A DNA stretch of 39,313 bases from Bacillota bacterium (GCA_017556505.1 JAFYNS010000107.1:1-39313), one strand, 5' to 3'; counted from the first letter of the stretch, positions 22,621 through 32,263 are shown. Numbers and translations are program-made. Notes: generated by a model not told the origin, from the letters alone.

Positions 22621-23541
22621 TTATCCAATAATCCGTACCTCCGGTTCCAGCTTGACGCCGAATTTATCATATACCGTATTCTGCACCAGCGCCATCAGAT
22701 CCAGAATATCTGTCGCTGTAGCACCGCCGGTGTTAATTACAAATCCGCTGTGCAGCACGGATACCTGCGCACCGCCCACGGATACCCCCTTCAGTCCTGC
22801 ATCTTCAATCAGCTTACCCGCAAAATATCCTTCCGGACGTTTGAAGGTGCTTCCGGCACTTGGATACTGCACCGGCTGTTTCGAGTTTCTCTTTTCCAGC
22901 AGTTCACGCATTTTAGCCTGAATTTCCTCAGGATTTCCAGGTGTCAGCTGCAGCTTGGCAGCAACTGCAATATAGCCGTTGTCTTCCAGTGCGCTGTGAC
23001 GGTAGGAAAGCTGCAGTTCTTCTGCAGTAAGTTCACGGATTTCGCTGCCGTCCCTTGAAACTGCTGTCGCAGAAACCAGGATATCCTTCAGTTCTCCGCC
23101 GTAGGCACCGGCATTCATGAATACGGCTCCGCCCAGAGAACCCGGAATACCGCTGGCAAACTCGAAACCGGCGAGAGACTCCCGGAGCAGATATTTTGCC
23201 AGGACGGACATGAGAACGGACGCACCGGCTGTTACCAGACCGCCGCCCAGATGTTCACATACAGAGAAACTTTCGCCAAGCTTGATGACCACGCCATCAT
23301 AACCGCTGTCCTTAAACAGGGTGTTGGAACCGTTTCCAAGCAGCATGGAAGGCACACCGGCTTCTGCCACGTCAGACAGAACCTGCTGCAGCTGCTTCAG
23401 GGTTTCCGCAGTAACCAGGGCCGAAGCGTTTCCGCCGGCCTTAAATGATGTATATTCTTTCATTGGAGCATCAGAGATGACTCCAATGTTATTCTCCTTC
23501 CACCGGCTCACAAGAGCCTGGATTGCATCTTTCTTTTCCAA
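22621..23541 (-). CDS. murB: UDP-N-acetylenolpyruvoylglucosamine reductase
   Basis: A 306-aa FAD enzyme that reduces UDP-GlcNAc-enolpyruvate to UDP-MurNAc in peptidoglycan synthesis. It shows YTSFKAGGNA, LLGNGSNTLFKDSGYDGVVIKL, GFEFASGIPGSLGGAVFMNAGAYGGEL, the catalytic LSYRHSAL, KQPVQYPSAGSTFKRPEG, and ALVQNTVYDKFGVKLEPEVRIIG. This is a type II MurB. TTG 23541 is chosen because AAGGAGG lies 7-8 nt upstream; an ATG at 23565 lacks a site. Its 5' end overlaps the upstream permease gene by about 50 bp. Confidence 0.96.
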   Translation of the reverse strand: MEKKDAIQALVSRWKENNIGVISDAPMKEYTSFKAGGNASALVTAETLKQLQQVLSDVAEAGVPSMLLGNGSNTLFKDSGYDGVVIKLGESFSVCEHLGGGLVTAGASVLMSVLAKYLLRESLAGFEFASGIPGSLGGAVFMNAGAYGGELKDILVSATAVSRDGSEIRELTAEELQLSYRHSALEDNGYIAVAAKLQLTPGNPEEIQAKMRELLEKRNSKQPVQYPSAGSTFKRPEGYFAGKLIEDAGLKGVSVGGAQVSVLHSGFVINTGGATATDILDLMALVQNTVYDKFGVKLEPEVRIIG

Positions 23542-24763
23542 AGATATCCTCCTTATCAATTTCATATTTGGTAAATTCTTCGTAAACTGCCGTATCTGTC
23601 TCCAGTCCTTTCTCATTCAGGCGGCGGTTGACGAAACGGGTTACGTAAGTATAGAACACGGCAAATATCGGTACACCCACTATCATGCCTACGAAGCCGA
23701 AGAGGCCGCCGGACACGATGATGGAGAACAGAACCCAGAAGCTGGCCAGACCTGTAGAGTCACCCAGAATCTTCGGGCCGATAATATTTCCGTCCAGCTG
23801 CTGCAGTACCAGTACCCAGACTGCAAACTTGACTGCTTCAATGGGATCCACAATCAGGATCAGGAAGATTGACGGAATGGCACCGATGAACGGTCCGAAG
23901 AACGGAATGACGTTGGTGATTCCCACGATTACGCTGATCAGGGTCGGCATCGGCATCTTCAGCAGACTCATCACGACGAAGCAGAGAATGCCGATGATGA
24001 TGGAGTCGATGATTTTGCCGTTAATAAATCCACCGAATGTCTTATTCGTAATATTCCCCAGTTCAAAGATAGATTCCGCACGTTCCTTTTTAAACAGGGC
24101 CAGAATCATCTTCTTGACCTGCGCCTGGAACATTTCCTTGCTGTTGAGCACATATACACAGACGATCAATGCCACGAACACATCAAATACAATATTTACA
24201 GTGCCGATAATCCCTACTGCTGCACCGCTGATTACGGTGTCGATGGCAGGCTGCAGAATGCTCTGGAACCAGTCATTGGCACGTTCGGTAATCATCTGCA
24301 GATTATCCTGGAACAGTGCAAGCAGCTGCGGATTTTCTTCCACATGGACTACAAACCAGTCACTGATACGGTTTATGGTTTCCGGCATATTCTGAACCAG
24401 AGTCATAATACTTGTAATCAGATCCGGAATTACCAGCAGGCAGAAACCGCCTACTGCCCCGATAAGTGTCACCAGAGCCACAACAGATGCCCCCAGACGG
24501 GCCAGCTTATATGCTCTCTGCTTTTTTTCCATACATTCATCCAGCAGCGAATAAAAATTCCGGACCACCCCGTTATAAACAGGGCAGATCAGGTAGGCCA
24601 GCACAAAACCGATATAGAACGGCATAAGAATGTCATTCAGTTCTGCAATCCCGCCCCGCAGGCTGTCCGTATTATGTATAGCAAACCAGACTGCAATTAA
24701 TGCAAGTCCCACACAGAAAAGCATCACGCCTTCCCGGATTAATTTATCTTTAATTTTCTTCAT
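23489..24763 (-). CDS. AI-2E family transporter
   Basis: A 424-aa membrane protein of the AI-2E (TqsA/YtvI/PerM) family. It has N-terminal paired helices (REGVMLFCVGLALIAVWFAI, then PFYIGFVLAYLICPVYN), an amphipathic middle region, and the C-terminal conserved block FGGFINGKIIDSIIIGILCF, GITNVIPFFGPFIGAIP, ILGDSTGLASFWVLFSII-GG-FGFVGMIVGVPIFAVFY. Despite the name, members export varied substrates including sodium, so no substrate is assigned. ATG 24763 has GGGAG 7 nt upstream. The gene lies in the Fic-murB operon. Confidence 0.92.
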   Translation of the reverse strand: MKKIKDKLIREGVMLFCVGLALIAVWFAIHNTDSLRGGIAELNDILMPFYIGFVLAYLICPVYNGVVRNFYSLLDECMEKKQRAYKLARLGASVVALVTLIGAVGGFCLLVIPDLITSIMTLVQNMPETINRISDWFVVHVEENPQLLALFQDNLQMITERANDWFQSILQPAIDTVISGAAVGIIGTVNIVFDVFVALIVCVYVLNSKEMFQAQVKKMILALFKKERAESIFELGNITNKTFGGFINGKIIDSIIIGILCFVVMSLLKMPMPTLISVIVGITNVIPFFGPFIGAIPSIFLILIVDPIEAVKFAVWVLVLQQLDGNIIGPKILGDSTGLASFWVLFSIIVSGGLFGFVGMIVGVPIFAVFYTYVTRFVNRRLNEKGLETDTAVYEEFTKYEIDKEDIFGKERCNPGSCEPVEGE

Positions 24764-24802
24764 AAAAAATCTCCCAGTTTCATGAGTCTGTTTTATCATA
24801 TC

Positions 24803-25528
24803 CTAAATTTCATGACCGGTCAACTGCATCATGAAATCCATACGGGCAAGAACGGCTTCCCCCAGTGCCTGTGCCATTCCCCGGCAGTCCCGGTTTTTTG
24901 TGTAATGAAGGAACAGGTCCGTATATGCCTCTTCTGTCAGTTTCAGTGCAGCCAGAGGGTAGCCTGCTTCAGCAGCCATATAGTACAGTGCTGCCAGCGA
25001 CAGCAGTTCATTACGGTCTGAAAACGGATAGATTTCCAGAATCCGGTTGTGAATCAACGCAGCCTTCTCCAGAGAATTTTCTCCTTCCGTCTTTTTCGCG
25101 GCAAAACGGAGTACTTCATTGATTGCGTCTGCTATATCGCTTCCGTTTATCTGGCTGTAAGTACCGTACCTTTCCATCAGAATACCGCCTTTTCGGAATT
25201 CTTCACGGCCCCCACCGGACAGAATGGCATGCATGTCCTGCAGGATCTGCCCGCTGAGCGGTGCCCCCATATCTGTCAGCCTGTAAATGTACTCCCGCAG
25301 CTGCTGCACCCGGTCAACCAGAAGACATTCTTCCACCGCCGCATGAAGCACAAAACCTCCCTGCATCATGGTGTCGATTTCCTCTTCCGTCAGCCGGCTT
25401 CCCGAAAGGCGGAGAAACATATGAATCCACTCCCTGTGTTCAAGGGCCGCCAGACGGTTTTTTACTTCCTGGCGGAACGGACCCCGGTTATGAAGGATTA
25501 CCATTTTCTTTCGGATTTCTCTCAGCAT
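24803..25528 (-). CDS. Fic-like protein with degenerate catalytic motif
   Basis: 241 aa with a Fic-domain layout. The region AALIHNRILEIYPFSDRNELLSLAAL-YMAAEAGYP aligns with the usual AxxHxRxxxIHPFxDGNGRxxRLL-xxLLxxAGYP. The essential motif HPFxxGNGR is YPFSDRNEL, so the catalytic His is Tyr and the two glycines and Arg are gone. An N-terminal segment SGSRLTEEEIDTMM resembles the inhibitory-helix region of class II Fic proteins. AMP transfer is therefore unlikely; a scaffold or regulatory role is possible. ATG 25528 starts the operon leading to murB and rapZ, divergent from the YfcE gene. Confidence 0.7.
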   Translation of the reverse strand: MLREIRKKMVILHNRGPFRQEVKNRLAALEHREWIHMFLRLSGSRLTEEEIDTMMQGGFVLHAAVEECLLVDRVQQLREYIYRLTDMGAPLSGQILQDMHAILSGGGREEFRKGGILMERYGTYSQINGSDIADAINEVLRFAAKKTEGENSLEKAALIHNRILEIYPFSDRNELLSLAALYYMAAEAGYPLAALKLTEEAYTDLFLHYTKNRDCRGMAQALGEAVLARMDFMMQLTGHEI

Positions 25529-25601
25529 AAAATACCCCGCTGCTTCTTATGAATTATTCCTCAGTTACATTCATTTTATCATACCTTTCTGGTTTTTTCT
25601 A

Positions 25602-25610
25602 TGGTATACT
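25602..25610 (+). promoter_or_regulatory. Extended -10 promoter of the YfcE gene
   Basis: TGGTATACT: a TG dinucleotide one base before TATACT. No good -35 is present. It lies about 28 nt before the start codon. Confidence 0.45.
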
Positions 25611-25638
25611 TACATGTAGCAAGGAGGAATTTCAGAAA

Positions 25639-26232
25639 ATGCGTATACTTGTTTTAAGTGATACCCACGGTGACAACAGCCGGGCGTATCAGGTTTTTGA
25701 TAAACTGAAAAAAGAAACGCCGGTGGACCTGATTATCCACTGCGGCGACTATTATAAGGATGCCATTCAGATGAGCGAGCGCACCGGTGTGCCGACCGTA
25801 TGGGTGAAAGGAAATACCGATGGTTCCTTCAGCGAAGACGATTTTACCATCGTGGAAACCCCTTACGGAAATCTTCTGGTGACCCATGGTCACATGGAAA
25901 ACGTAGACTTCAGCCAGCAGAACCTGTACTACAAGGCACAGGAAAAGGGCTGCGTGGGTGCCCTCTTCGGCCACACCCACCGGTCAGCCTTTGCAGAAGT
26001 GGGCGGCGTATATCTGATGAATCCGGGCAGCCTGACCAAGCCTCGTGACGGTTCCGGCGGTACTTTCGGTATTATCATTTCTGAACCGGATTACTTCGTT
26101 GGCCATATTCACCGCTTTGAAGATTTCATGGCAAAATCCCCGGACTCCAAGGGTCCCGGCTCCGGCGGCAGTAAACCGAAAGTCCAGGGCGGATATCTTC
26201 GCAGCCTGTTAAACTACAGCGACCGTTTCTAA
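25639..26232 (+). CDS. YfcE/MJ0936-type metallophosphoesterase
   Basis: A 197-aa calcineurin-like phosphodiesterase. Metal motifs: LVLSDTHGD at the start, IIHCGDY, VKGNTD, LVTHGHMEN and LFGHTHRS, then MNPGS. The last about 35 residues are a Gly/Ser/Pro/Lys-rich extension beyond the family core. Biological substrate unknown. The frame opens at 25549, but ATG 25639 has AAGGAGGA upstream and fits the family start. It is followed 27 nt later by dsdA. Confidence 0.92.
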   Translation: MRILVLSDTHGDNSRAYQVFDKLKKETPVDLIIHCGDYYKDAIQMSERTGVPTVWVKGNTDGSFSEDDFTIVETPYGNLLVTHGHMENVDFSQQNLYYKAQEKGCVGALFGHTHRSAFAEVGGVYLMNPGSLTKPRDGSGGTFGIIISEPDYFVGHIHRFEDFMAKSPDSKGPGSGGSKPKVQGGYLRSLLNYSDRF

Positions 26233-26259
26233 TTACAGCATATACAGGAGGACAACCTT

Positions 26260-27564
26260 ATGGATATTAAAAAACTCATGACCCTTCACCCTGAAATCGG
26301 CAGAATGGCTGATTATGAAGAAGTATGGTGGACCAATCCGGACTGCGGCACACCGCGGAAGCTGGATTTCGGTATGGACGATATTAAGGATGCGGAAGCA
26401 AGACTTGCACGTTTTGCACCGTACATCCAGGCAGCCTTCCCGGAAACAGAAGTCACCGGCGGCATCATCGAATCCCCTCTGAAGGAAGTTCCGGAAATGA
26501 AAAAGGTTCTGGCTGATATGTGCGGAACCTTCAGCGGCCGTCTCTTCCTGAAGTGCGACAGCCATCTGGCCGTTTCCGGCTCCATCAAGGCCCGCGGCGG
26601 CATTTATGAAGTACTGAAGTTTGCAGAAAAGGTGGCAATGGAAGCCGGCATGCTGCAGCTTACAGACGATTACAGCAAGCTGACCGGTCCGGAATACCGT
26701 GAGCTTTTCAGCCGCTACTCCGTGGCCGTAGGTTCCACAGGCAATCTGGGGCTTTCCATTGGAATCATCAGTGCCAAGCTGGGCTTTAAGGTAACCGTGC
26801 ACATGTCTGCAGACGCCCGCCAGTGGAAGAAGGATCTGCTCCGTTCCAAAGGTGTTACTGTAGTGGAATATCCGGACGACTATCAGAAGGCGGTAGCAGA
26901 GGGCAGAAAGGAAGCAGAAGGCGATCCATACTGCCACTTCGTGGATGACGAAGCTTCTGTGGACCTCTTCATGGGCTACTCTGTCGCAGCACGCAGAATC
27001 GGTTCTCAGTTTGAAGCAGCCGGCATCGTGGTGGATGAAAATCATCCGCTCTTTGTATATATTCCATGCGGCGTAGGCGGCGCACCGGGCGGTGTAGCCT
27101 TCGGTCTGAAAGAAGTCTATGGAGATCACGTATATATCCTGTTTGCGGAACCGACTCATGCACCTTGTATGACCCTGAGCATGATTACCGGACTGAAAAA
27201 CGAAATCGCTGTTTCCGATATCGGTCTGGACGGAAAAACCGATGCAGACGGACTGGCAGTAGGACGTTCCTCTGTACTGGTAAGCGACGTAATGAAGACT
27301 CTGCTTTCCGGCTGCTACACCATCCAGGATGAAAAGCTGTATCCGTTCCTGGCTTCTCTGGCAGACAGTGAAAATATCTTCATCGAACCATCCTCCTGCG
27401 CAAGCTTCACAGGACCGGCTCTGGTAGAAGCAGATACTGCATGGAGAGAAAGCCGCGGCCTGACCGCTGAAAAGATGGCAAATGCCACCCATATTCTTTG
27501 GGCAACCGGCGGCAGCATGGTACCGGAAGAAGAAATGAAACATTATTACGAAAAAGGAAAGTAA
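26260..27564 (+). CDS. dsdA: D-serine dehydratase
   Basis: A 434-aa fold-type II PLP enzyme that converts D-serine to pyruvate and ammonia. Diagnostic stretches: E-WW-NP near the N-terminus, [28 protein letters not shown] with the PLP lysine Lys110, [13 protein letters not shown] (phosphate cup), [31 protein letters not shown], and the C-terminal [13 protein letters not shown]. Length matches DsdA. ATG 26260 has AGGAGG. It probably feeds carbon to fermentation or detoxifies D-serine. No dsdC-type regulator is beside it; an ArsR repressor follows instead. Confidence 0.95.
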   Translation: MDIKKLMTLHPEIGRMADYEEVWWTNPDCGTPRKLDFGMDDIKDAEARLARFAPYIQAAFPETEVTGGIIESPLKEVPEMKKVLADMCGTFSGRLFLKCDSHLAVSGSIKARGGIYEVLKFAEKVAMEAGMLQLTDDYSKLTGPEYRELFSRYSVAVGSTGNLGLSIGIISAKLGFKVTVHMSADARQWKKDLLRSKGVTVVEYPDDYQKAVAEGRKEAEGDPYCHFVDDEASVDLFMGYSVAARRIGSQFEAAGIVVDENHPLFVYIPCGVGGAPGGVAFGLKEVYGDHVYILFAEPTHAPCMTLSMITGLKNEIAVSDIGLDGKTDADGLAVGRSSVLVSDVMKTLLSGCYTIQDEKLYPFLASLADSENIFIEPSSCASFTGPALVEADTAWRESRGLTAEKMANATHILWATGGSMVPEEEMKHYYEKGK

Positions 27565-27577
27565 GGGGGGTAACCCT

Positions 27578-27898
27578 ATGCATAAAATTCCAACTGAACT
27601 GATTCCCCGAGCTGCCAGCTTCTTTAAAGTGGTCGGCGATGAAACCCGGATGAAGATACTTTGCGAGCTGGCAGCCCGCGAACTCTGCGTAAACGATATT
27701 GCAGAGGCTGTGGAAATGACCAAGTCTGCAGTTTCTCACCAGCTCCGCATGCTGAAGGACGAAGGCCTGGTAAAGGCCCGCCGGGACGGAAAGAACATTT
27801 TCTACTCCCTGGACGACCAGCATGTGGTGGATCTTCTGGATATCGCCTTTACGCACATTGGACATAAAATCCACGGCAGCCACAGCCAGGATACTTAA
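27578..27898 (+). CDS. ArsR/SmtB-family zinc-type repressor (CzrA-like)
   Basis: A 106-aa winged-helix repressor with the motif ELCVNDIAEAVEMTKSAVSHQLRMLKDEGLVKARRDGKNIFYSLDD. The ELCVCD site of cadmium/lead/arsenic sensors is only partly present (ELCVND). However, the C-terminal helix carries D-x-H-x10-H-x2-H (DQH, then FTHIGH), exactly the alpha-5 zinc ligand spacing of CzrA/SmtB, and more His follow. It likely releases DNA on binding zinc. It sits 13 nt after dsdA, though its probable target is the ATPase promoter at 32.3 kb. Confidence 0.9.
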   Translation: MHKIPTELIPRAASFFKVVGDETRMKILCELAARELCVNDIAEAVEMTKSAVSHQLRMLKDEGLVKARRDGKNIFYSLDDQHVVDLLDIAFTHIGHKIHGSHSQDT

Positions 27899-27916
27899 CC
27901 AATATTTTAAAAAAAT

Positions 27917-27963
27917 TAAAGGAACCTTAATTTTTCGTTAACGGAAATTTAAGGTTCTTTTTA
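27917..27963 (+). terminator. Terminator of the dsdA-arsR operon
   Basis: Long AT-rich stem, AGGAACCTTAA... with ...TTAAGGTTCT, followed by T5. Confidence 0.75.
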
Positions 27964-27989
27964 TATGATAAATACAGGGGGTATTTATC

Positions 27990-29039
27990 ATGAACGTACT
28001 TATCTTAACAGGCCGTTTCGGCATGGGGCATATCAAAGCTGCCGAAGCTATCCGTGAAGCCATCCAGGCATCTGATCCACAGGTTCACGTTAATATTGTA
28101 GATTTTACGGAATATCTTTTCCCACGGCTGTCTGACCATATATATAAAAGTTTCGACTTTCTGGTAAACCGGTGCCGCAAGCTCTACAACCACTGCAACC
28201 GTGCAGCGGACCGTTACGGACAGGCTCCATTTCAATCCATGCTTTTACAGAAAACAGACCGCCTTCTTGCATCCTGTAAGCCTGATCTGGTTATTGCCAC
28301 CCTGCCTTTCTGCGGGCAGTACATATCCAGATGGAAAAAGGCGCGGAATTCCAGTCTGCCGCTCTATACCTACATCACGGATGTGACCCTCCACGAAGAG
28401 TGGATTTCATCCGGAACAGACCTGTACTTTGCAGCCGCAGAAAAGACCCGGGAAGCACTGCTGTCCCGGGGCATTCCTCCCGGCAAAATCGTAGTTTCCG
28501 GGGTTCCGGTACGGCAGAGGTTTTACTCTGCCGGTGTCCCACATCAGGGGCCGCTCCATGTCCTGATCATGGGCGGCGGCCTGGGAATGATTTCCTGCAG
28601 CAAGTCTCTGCTGGATCAGCTCCACAGGGACCCGCTCATTCTTACTACCATAGTTACAGGAAAGAACACCCATCTTGCCCGTAAACTCCGGGACAATTAT
28701 CCGGATTTCCACATTCTCGGATATACGGAAGAAATCCATCATTATATGAAAAAAGCCGATTTGCTCATTACCAAACCCGGAGGAGTCACCACATTTGAGG
28801 CGATTGCATCCCGAACTCCGCTCTTTCTCCTGCCTCCGGAACTTGAACAGGAAAAAAACAATGCACAGTTTGTGGTGGAAAAGGGCCTGGGCCTGGTTCT
28901 GACGCCAGATTCCTGCCTTCCTTCCGGGCTGATTGCCAACCGCCATCTGCTGAATTCAATGCGCCGAAATATGACAAAACTTGCTGACAGCTTAGAAAGC
29001 ACCTGTCCACTGCCATATTTCTACGAAAAAAACAATTGA
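27990..29039 (+). CDS. MGDG-synthase/processive glycosyltransferase-like protein
   Basis: A 349-aa GT28-type glycosyltransferase (MurG/UgtP/MGDG synthase fold). Seen: LTGRFGMGHIKAAEAIREAI at the N-terminus (acceptor side), YITDVTLHEEWI, VSGVPVRQRF, LIMGGGLGM, and the C-terminal sugar-nucleotide block LLITKPGGVTTFEAIASRTPLFLL. Such enzymes add UDP-glucose or UDP-galactose to diacylglycerol to make membrane glycolipids (family knowledge). ATG 27990 has GGGGG upstream. The substrate is not settled. Confidence 0.85.
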   Translation: MNVLILTGRFGMGHIKAAEAIREAIQASDPQVHVNIVDFTEYLFPRLSDHIYKSFDFLVNRCRKLYNHCNRAADRYGQAPFQSMLLQKTDRLLASCKPDLVIATLPFCGQYISRWKKARNSSLPLYTYITDVTLHEEWISSGTDLYFAAAEKTREALLSRGIPPGKIVVSGVPVRQRFYSAGVPHQGPLHVLIMGGGLGMISCSKSLLDQLHRDPLILTTIVTGKNTHLARKLRDNYPDFHILGYTEEIHHYMKKADLLITKPGGVTTFEAIASRTPLFLLPPELEQEKNNAQFVVEKGLGLVLTPDSCLPSGLIANRHLLNSMRRNMTKLADSLESTCPLPYFYEKNN

Positions 29040-29103
29040 TACTATACAGAGTTCCTCCTTTTATGTTAAAATATTTATCAGTTTTATTTATCAGGAGCGA
29101 AAC

Positions 29104-30054
29104 ATGATCGTTATTATTGAAAAAATCATATCCATATTTCTGATTACTGCGGTTGGCTTCGTGGCCAACCGAAAGGGTATTCTTCCGGATCAGTCCAATA
29201 AATACCTGGTGGACATGCTGATGATGATTACCACACCATGTATGGTTCTGGCCTCCATCACCTCCACCGAGCTGACTGATGATACCTTTATCCTGACTCT
29301 GCAGATGATTCTCTGCGCGGTCCTGTGGTTCGCAGCCAGTACCCTGCTGTCCTGGCTCTTCTGCATCAAAATCCTGAAGATGAAGGATCATGCAGATGTA
29401 GGCGTTTACATGGCCGGCATCACGACCATAAATAATGGATTTATGGGCTTCCCGATTACCAAGGCACTCTTTGGAGATGATGTACTCTTCTTCATGGTAC
29501 TCTTCCAGATGATTCTGACCATCTATCTCTATTCCGGATGTATCATCCAGGTGAATTACGGCAGCAAGGGCCGCATCGACCTTCGCTCTGTCATGAAGCA
29601 TCTGGCTAATCCTTGTACTCTCTGTGCATTCCTTGGTATCGCCATGCTGCTTCTGGGAATCCACCTGCCGGATGTGCTTTTCGAAACCGTTAACACCATC
29701 GGCAGTGCCACCGTTCCCATTTCCATGCTGGTTGTAGGGATTCAGCTGGGTTCCAGCCGGATTTCCACCGTCATCCGTGACCGCAGCCTGGTTATCACTT
29801 CCGTGGTAAAGATGGTTCTCTGGCCGGCCCTCACCTTCCTGGCCGTCAACTGGCTTCCTTTGACGGTAAACATGAAGATTGCTCTGGTTTTCGGAGCTGC
29901 CTTCCCGACAGCGGTTGCAGTGGTTGCCATCAGCAGCATGGAAAACCGCAACGCAGTAAAGGCGGCAGAAATCATCGCATTCACCACACTCCTGTCCATC
30001 ATCACTCTTCCTGCCAGCGCCCTGCTGCTGATGGGGTATTACGGACTGGTATAA
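29104..30054 (+). CDS. AEC-family transporter (malate/auxin-efflux type)
   Basis: A 316-aa protein with about ten predicted helices of the auxin efflux carrier family: IISIFLITAVGFVANRKGILP at the start, the TPCMVLASI motif, GFMGFPITKALFG, and the GSATVPISMLVVGIQLG block in the second half. Bacterial members move malate, malonate or other organic acids. ATG 29104 has AGGAGCG upstream. It ends at a bidirectional terminator. Confidence 0.92.
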   Translation: MIVIIEKIISIFLITAVGFVANRKGILPDQSNKYLVDMLMMITTPCMVLASITSTELTDDTFILTLQMILCAVLWFAASTLLSWLFCIKILKMKDHADVGVYMAGITTINNGFMGFPITKALFGDDVLFFMVLFQMILTIYLYSGCIIQVNYGSKGRIDLRSVMKHLANPCTLCAFLGIAMLLLGIHLPDVLFETVNTIGSATVPISMLVVGIQLGSSRISTVIRDRSLVITSVVKMVLWPALTFLAVNWLPLTVNMKIALVFGAAFPTAVAVVAISSMENRNAVKAAEIIAFTTLLSIITLPASALLLMGYYGLV

Positions 30055-30071
30055 AAAGCTTATAAAGTACG

Positions 30072-30106
30072 AAAAAAGAGAGGTTCGCACGAATCTCTCT
30101 TTTCAT
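30072..30106. terminator. Bidirectional terminator
   Basis: AAAAGAGAG (30074-30082) pairs with CTCTCTTTT (30095-30103), with inner TTCG/GAA pairing. It separates the convergent AEC and P-type ATPase genes. Confidence 0.85.
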
Positions 30107-30122
30107 ATTATTACATATTTAG

Positions 30123-32039
30123 CTATTTTTCTTTTACGCTCATGGCCCGGAAGGAATTGATGATAGCCAGCACAGACACGCCTACATCGGCGAAAACTGC
30201 CATCCACATGTTAGCATATCCAATGGCACTGAGCATCAGCACCAGCAGCTTGATTCCCAGAGCAAATACGATGTTCTGCCGCACGATTGTCATGGTCTTC
30301 CGGGAGATTTCCATAATCAGCGGAATCTTGGACGGTTCGTCATTCATGATGACAATATCCGCGGCCTCGATGGCCGCATCGGAACCCAGTCCGCCCATGG
30401 CAATTCCCACATCCGCTCTGGCCAGCACCGGTGCGTCGTTAATGCCGTCACCCACGAAGACCAGTCGTCCCCTGTGTTTCGTGCCGGATTCCCTGCCGCC
30501 TTCCAGTCCGGCAAGCAGTTCTTCCACCTTTTCTACCTTGTCACCCGGCAAAAGCTGGCTGTCAACCCTGTCGATTCCCAGTTTCTGTGCCGCAGCATGA
30601 GCAGCTTCACTGCTGTCACCGGTCAGCATGACCGTCTGCACGCCCTGTGCTCTCAGTCCCGCCACGGCCTCCTCTGCATCCGGCTTCAGCTGGTCAGCAA
30701 TCAAAATATATCCTGCATAGCTTCCATCTACAGCCACATGGACCACTGTACCTGCAGGTTCTGCTTCTCCATGGGTTGGTTTGATACCTTCTTCCGCCAT
30801 CAGTTTCCGGTTTCCTGCTGCAATACGGCAGGCTCTGCCATCCACTTCCGCCATGGCAGTCACACCAAATCCGGCCTTTTCATTTACATCGTCAATAGAC
30901 GATACTGCACTCAGTAAACCTCTTTCCTCCGCTGCCCTCTTCAAAGACTGGGCGATCGGATGGCCGGAATGCATTTCTGCTGCGGCAGCTGCCTTCAGCA
31001 GAAAATCTTCACTGACATTTACAGGATGCAGCGTCTCCACGTGGAATACACCACGGGTCAGAGTACCCGTTTTGTCCAGCACGGCAATCTTTGCCTGGGC
31101 CATCAGCTCCAGATAAGAGCTTCCCTTCACCAGAATCCCTGCACGGGAGGCACCGCCGATACCCCCGAAAAAGCTGAGTGGCACAGAGATAACCAGCGCA
31201 CATGGACAGGACACAACCAGGAAATTCAGCGCACGGTACAGCCAGTCACTGAACACAGCCCCTTCAACCAGAAGAGGAGGAGCCACTGCCAGTACCACTG
31301 CTGCAAGCACTACAACCGGCGTGTATACCGCTGCGAAGCGAGTAATAAAGTTTTCTGTCCTTGCCTTCTTCATGGTGGCGTTTTCCACCAGGTCCAGGAT
31401 TTTGCTTACGGTGGATTCACCGAAAGGCTTCGTCACCCGAACCTTCAGCACCCCGCTCAGGTTAATGCAGCCGCTGAGGATTTCACTTCCGGTTTCCACA
31501 TCACGCGGTACGGATTCCCCGGTAAGTGCTGCCGTATCCACCAGAGATGTACCTTCTTCCACGATACCGTCCAGGGGAATTTTTTCTCCCGGACGCACCA
31601 GAATCAGACTTCCTGCCGGTACCTCTTCCGGACTGACCTGGCGAACCAGTTCTCCATCTGCTCCTGCCTCCAGCAGGTTGGCGGAATCAGGCCGTATATT
31701 CATCAGATCGGTAATAGACTTTCTGGACTTGCCCACTGCAAAATCTTCAAAGCATTCACCCACCTGATAGAAAAGCATCACCGCCACGGCCTCCGGGTAC
31801 TCTCCTATACAGAAGGCTCCGATGGAGGCCACAGCCATGAGAAAGTTTTCATCGAAAACGCTGCCCCGCAGAATGTTCCTTGCCGCCTTCCGCAGCACTT
31901 TATAGCCTGCCATCAGGTAAGCAGCCAGAAAGACCGCCAGTTCAGCAAGTTCCGGCACCTCTGCAGAAAAGGTGCGAAGCAGACAGGCCGCAGCAAATAC
32001 TGCTCCCGCTGCAGTGAGCCGTTTGATACGCCTTTTCAT
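30123..32039 (-). CDS. Zinc/cadmium-type P1B efflux ATPase
   Basis: A 638-aa heavy-metal ATPase. Key sites: the actuator TGES (173-176), the transmembrane metal site CPC (278-280), the phosphorylation motif DKTGT (322-326), the nucleotide-domain HP in SGHPIAQSL, and the hinge GDGINDAP. The last helix reads FADVGVSVLAIINS with an Asp, as in Zn/Cd/Pb (P1B-2) pumps such as ZntA/CadA. It lacks an N-terminal metal-binding domain; that domain is encoded as the separate small gene just upstream (2-nt gap). It exports zinc or cadmium at ATP cost (inference from class). Confidence 0.94.
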   Translation of the reverse strand: MKRRIKRLTAAGAVFAAACLLRTFSAEVPELAELAVFLAAYLMAGYKVLRKAARNILRGSVFDENFLMAVASIGAFCIGEYPEAVAVMLFYQVGECFEDFAVGKSRKSITDLMNIRPDSANLLEAGADGELVRQVSPEEVPAGSLILVRPGEKIPLDGIVEEGTSLVDTAALTGESVPRDVETGSEILSGCINLSGVLKVRVTKPFGESTVSKILDLVENATMKKARTENFITRFAAVYTPVVVLAAVVLAVAPPLLVEGAVFSDWLYRALNFLVVSCPCALVISVPLSFFGGIGGASRAGILVKGSSYLELMAQAKIAVLDKTGTLTRGVFHVETLHPVNVSEDFLLKAAAAAEMHSGHPIAQSLKRAAEERGLLSAVSSIDDVNEKAGFGVTAMAEVDGRACRIAAGNRKLMAEEGIKPTHGEAEPAGTVVHVAVDGSYAGYILIADQLKPDAEEAVAGLRAQGVQTVMLTGDSSEAAHAAAQKLGIDRVDSQLLPGDKVEKVEELLAGLEGGRESGTKHRGRLVFVGDGINDAPVLARADVGIAMGGLGSDAAIEAADIVIMNDEPSKIPLIMEISRKTMTIVRQNIVFALGIKLLVLMLSAIGYANMWMAVFADVGVSVLAIINSFRAMSVKEK

Positions 32040-32041
32040 GG

Positions 32042-32263
32042 TTAGATTTCCTTCATTTCCACATCCGGTTCCACCTTGTGAACCACTTTTTCAATCTTCT
32101 TCAGCAGTTCCTTTGATGGTTCTTCCGCAGTTTCAATTACCAGCTTGCTGGTAAGAAAGCTGATAGTTGCCTTGTCGATGCCATCCAGCTTGTTAATACC
32201 TGTTTCAATTTTCGCTGCACAGTTGGCACAGCACAGTCCTTCCAGTAAATATGTCTTCTTCAT
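32042..32263 (-). CDS. Heavy-metal-associated (HMA) metallochaperone
   Basis: A 73-aa ferredoxin-like HMA protein with the metal motif GLCCANCAAKIE (CxxC plus an adjacent Cys), followed by ATISFLTSKLVIE. It is the detached metal-binding domain of the ATPase encoded 2 nt downstream and probably hands metal to it. ATG 32263 has GGAGG 6 nt upstream; the longer frame to 32296 would start inside the operator. Confidence 0.9.
   Translation of the reverse strand: MKKTYLLEGLCCANCAAKIETGINKLDGIDKATISFLTSKLVIETAEEPSKELLKKIEKVVHKVEPDVEMKEI

Noticed and set aside
26233..27723. A 496-codon open frame antisense to dsdA, and similar long antisense frames (e.g. 13815-15008, 38352-39254)
   Set aside because: They mirror strongly codon-biased real genes. 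Their products are low-quality (Cys/His/Gln-rich without motifs), and the opposite strand has recognisable families and ribosome sites.
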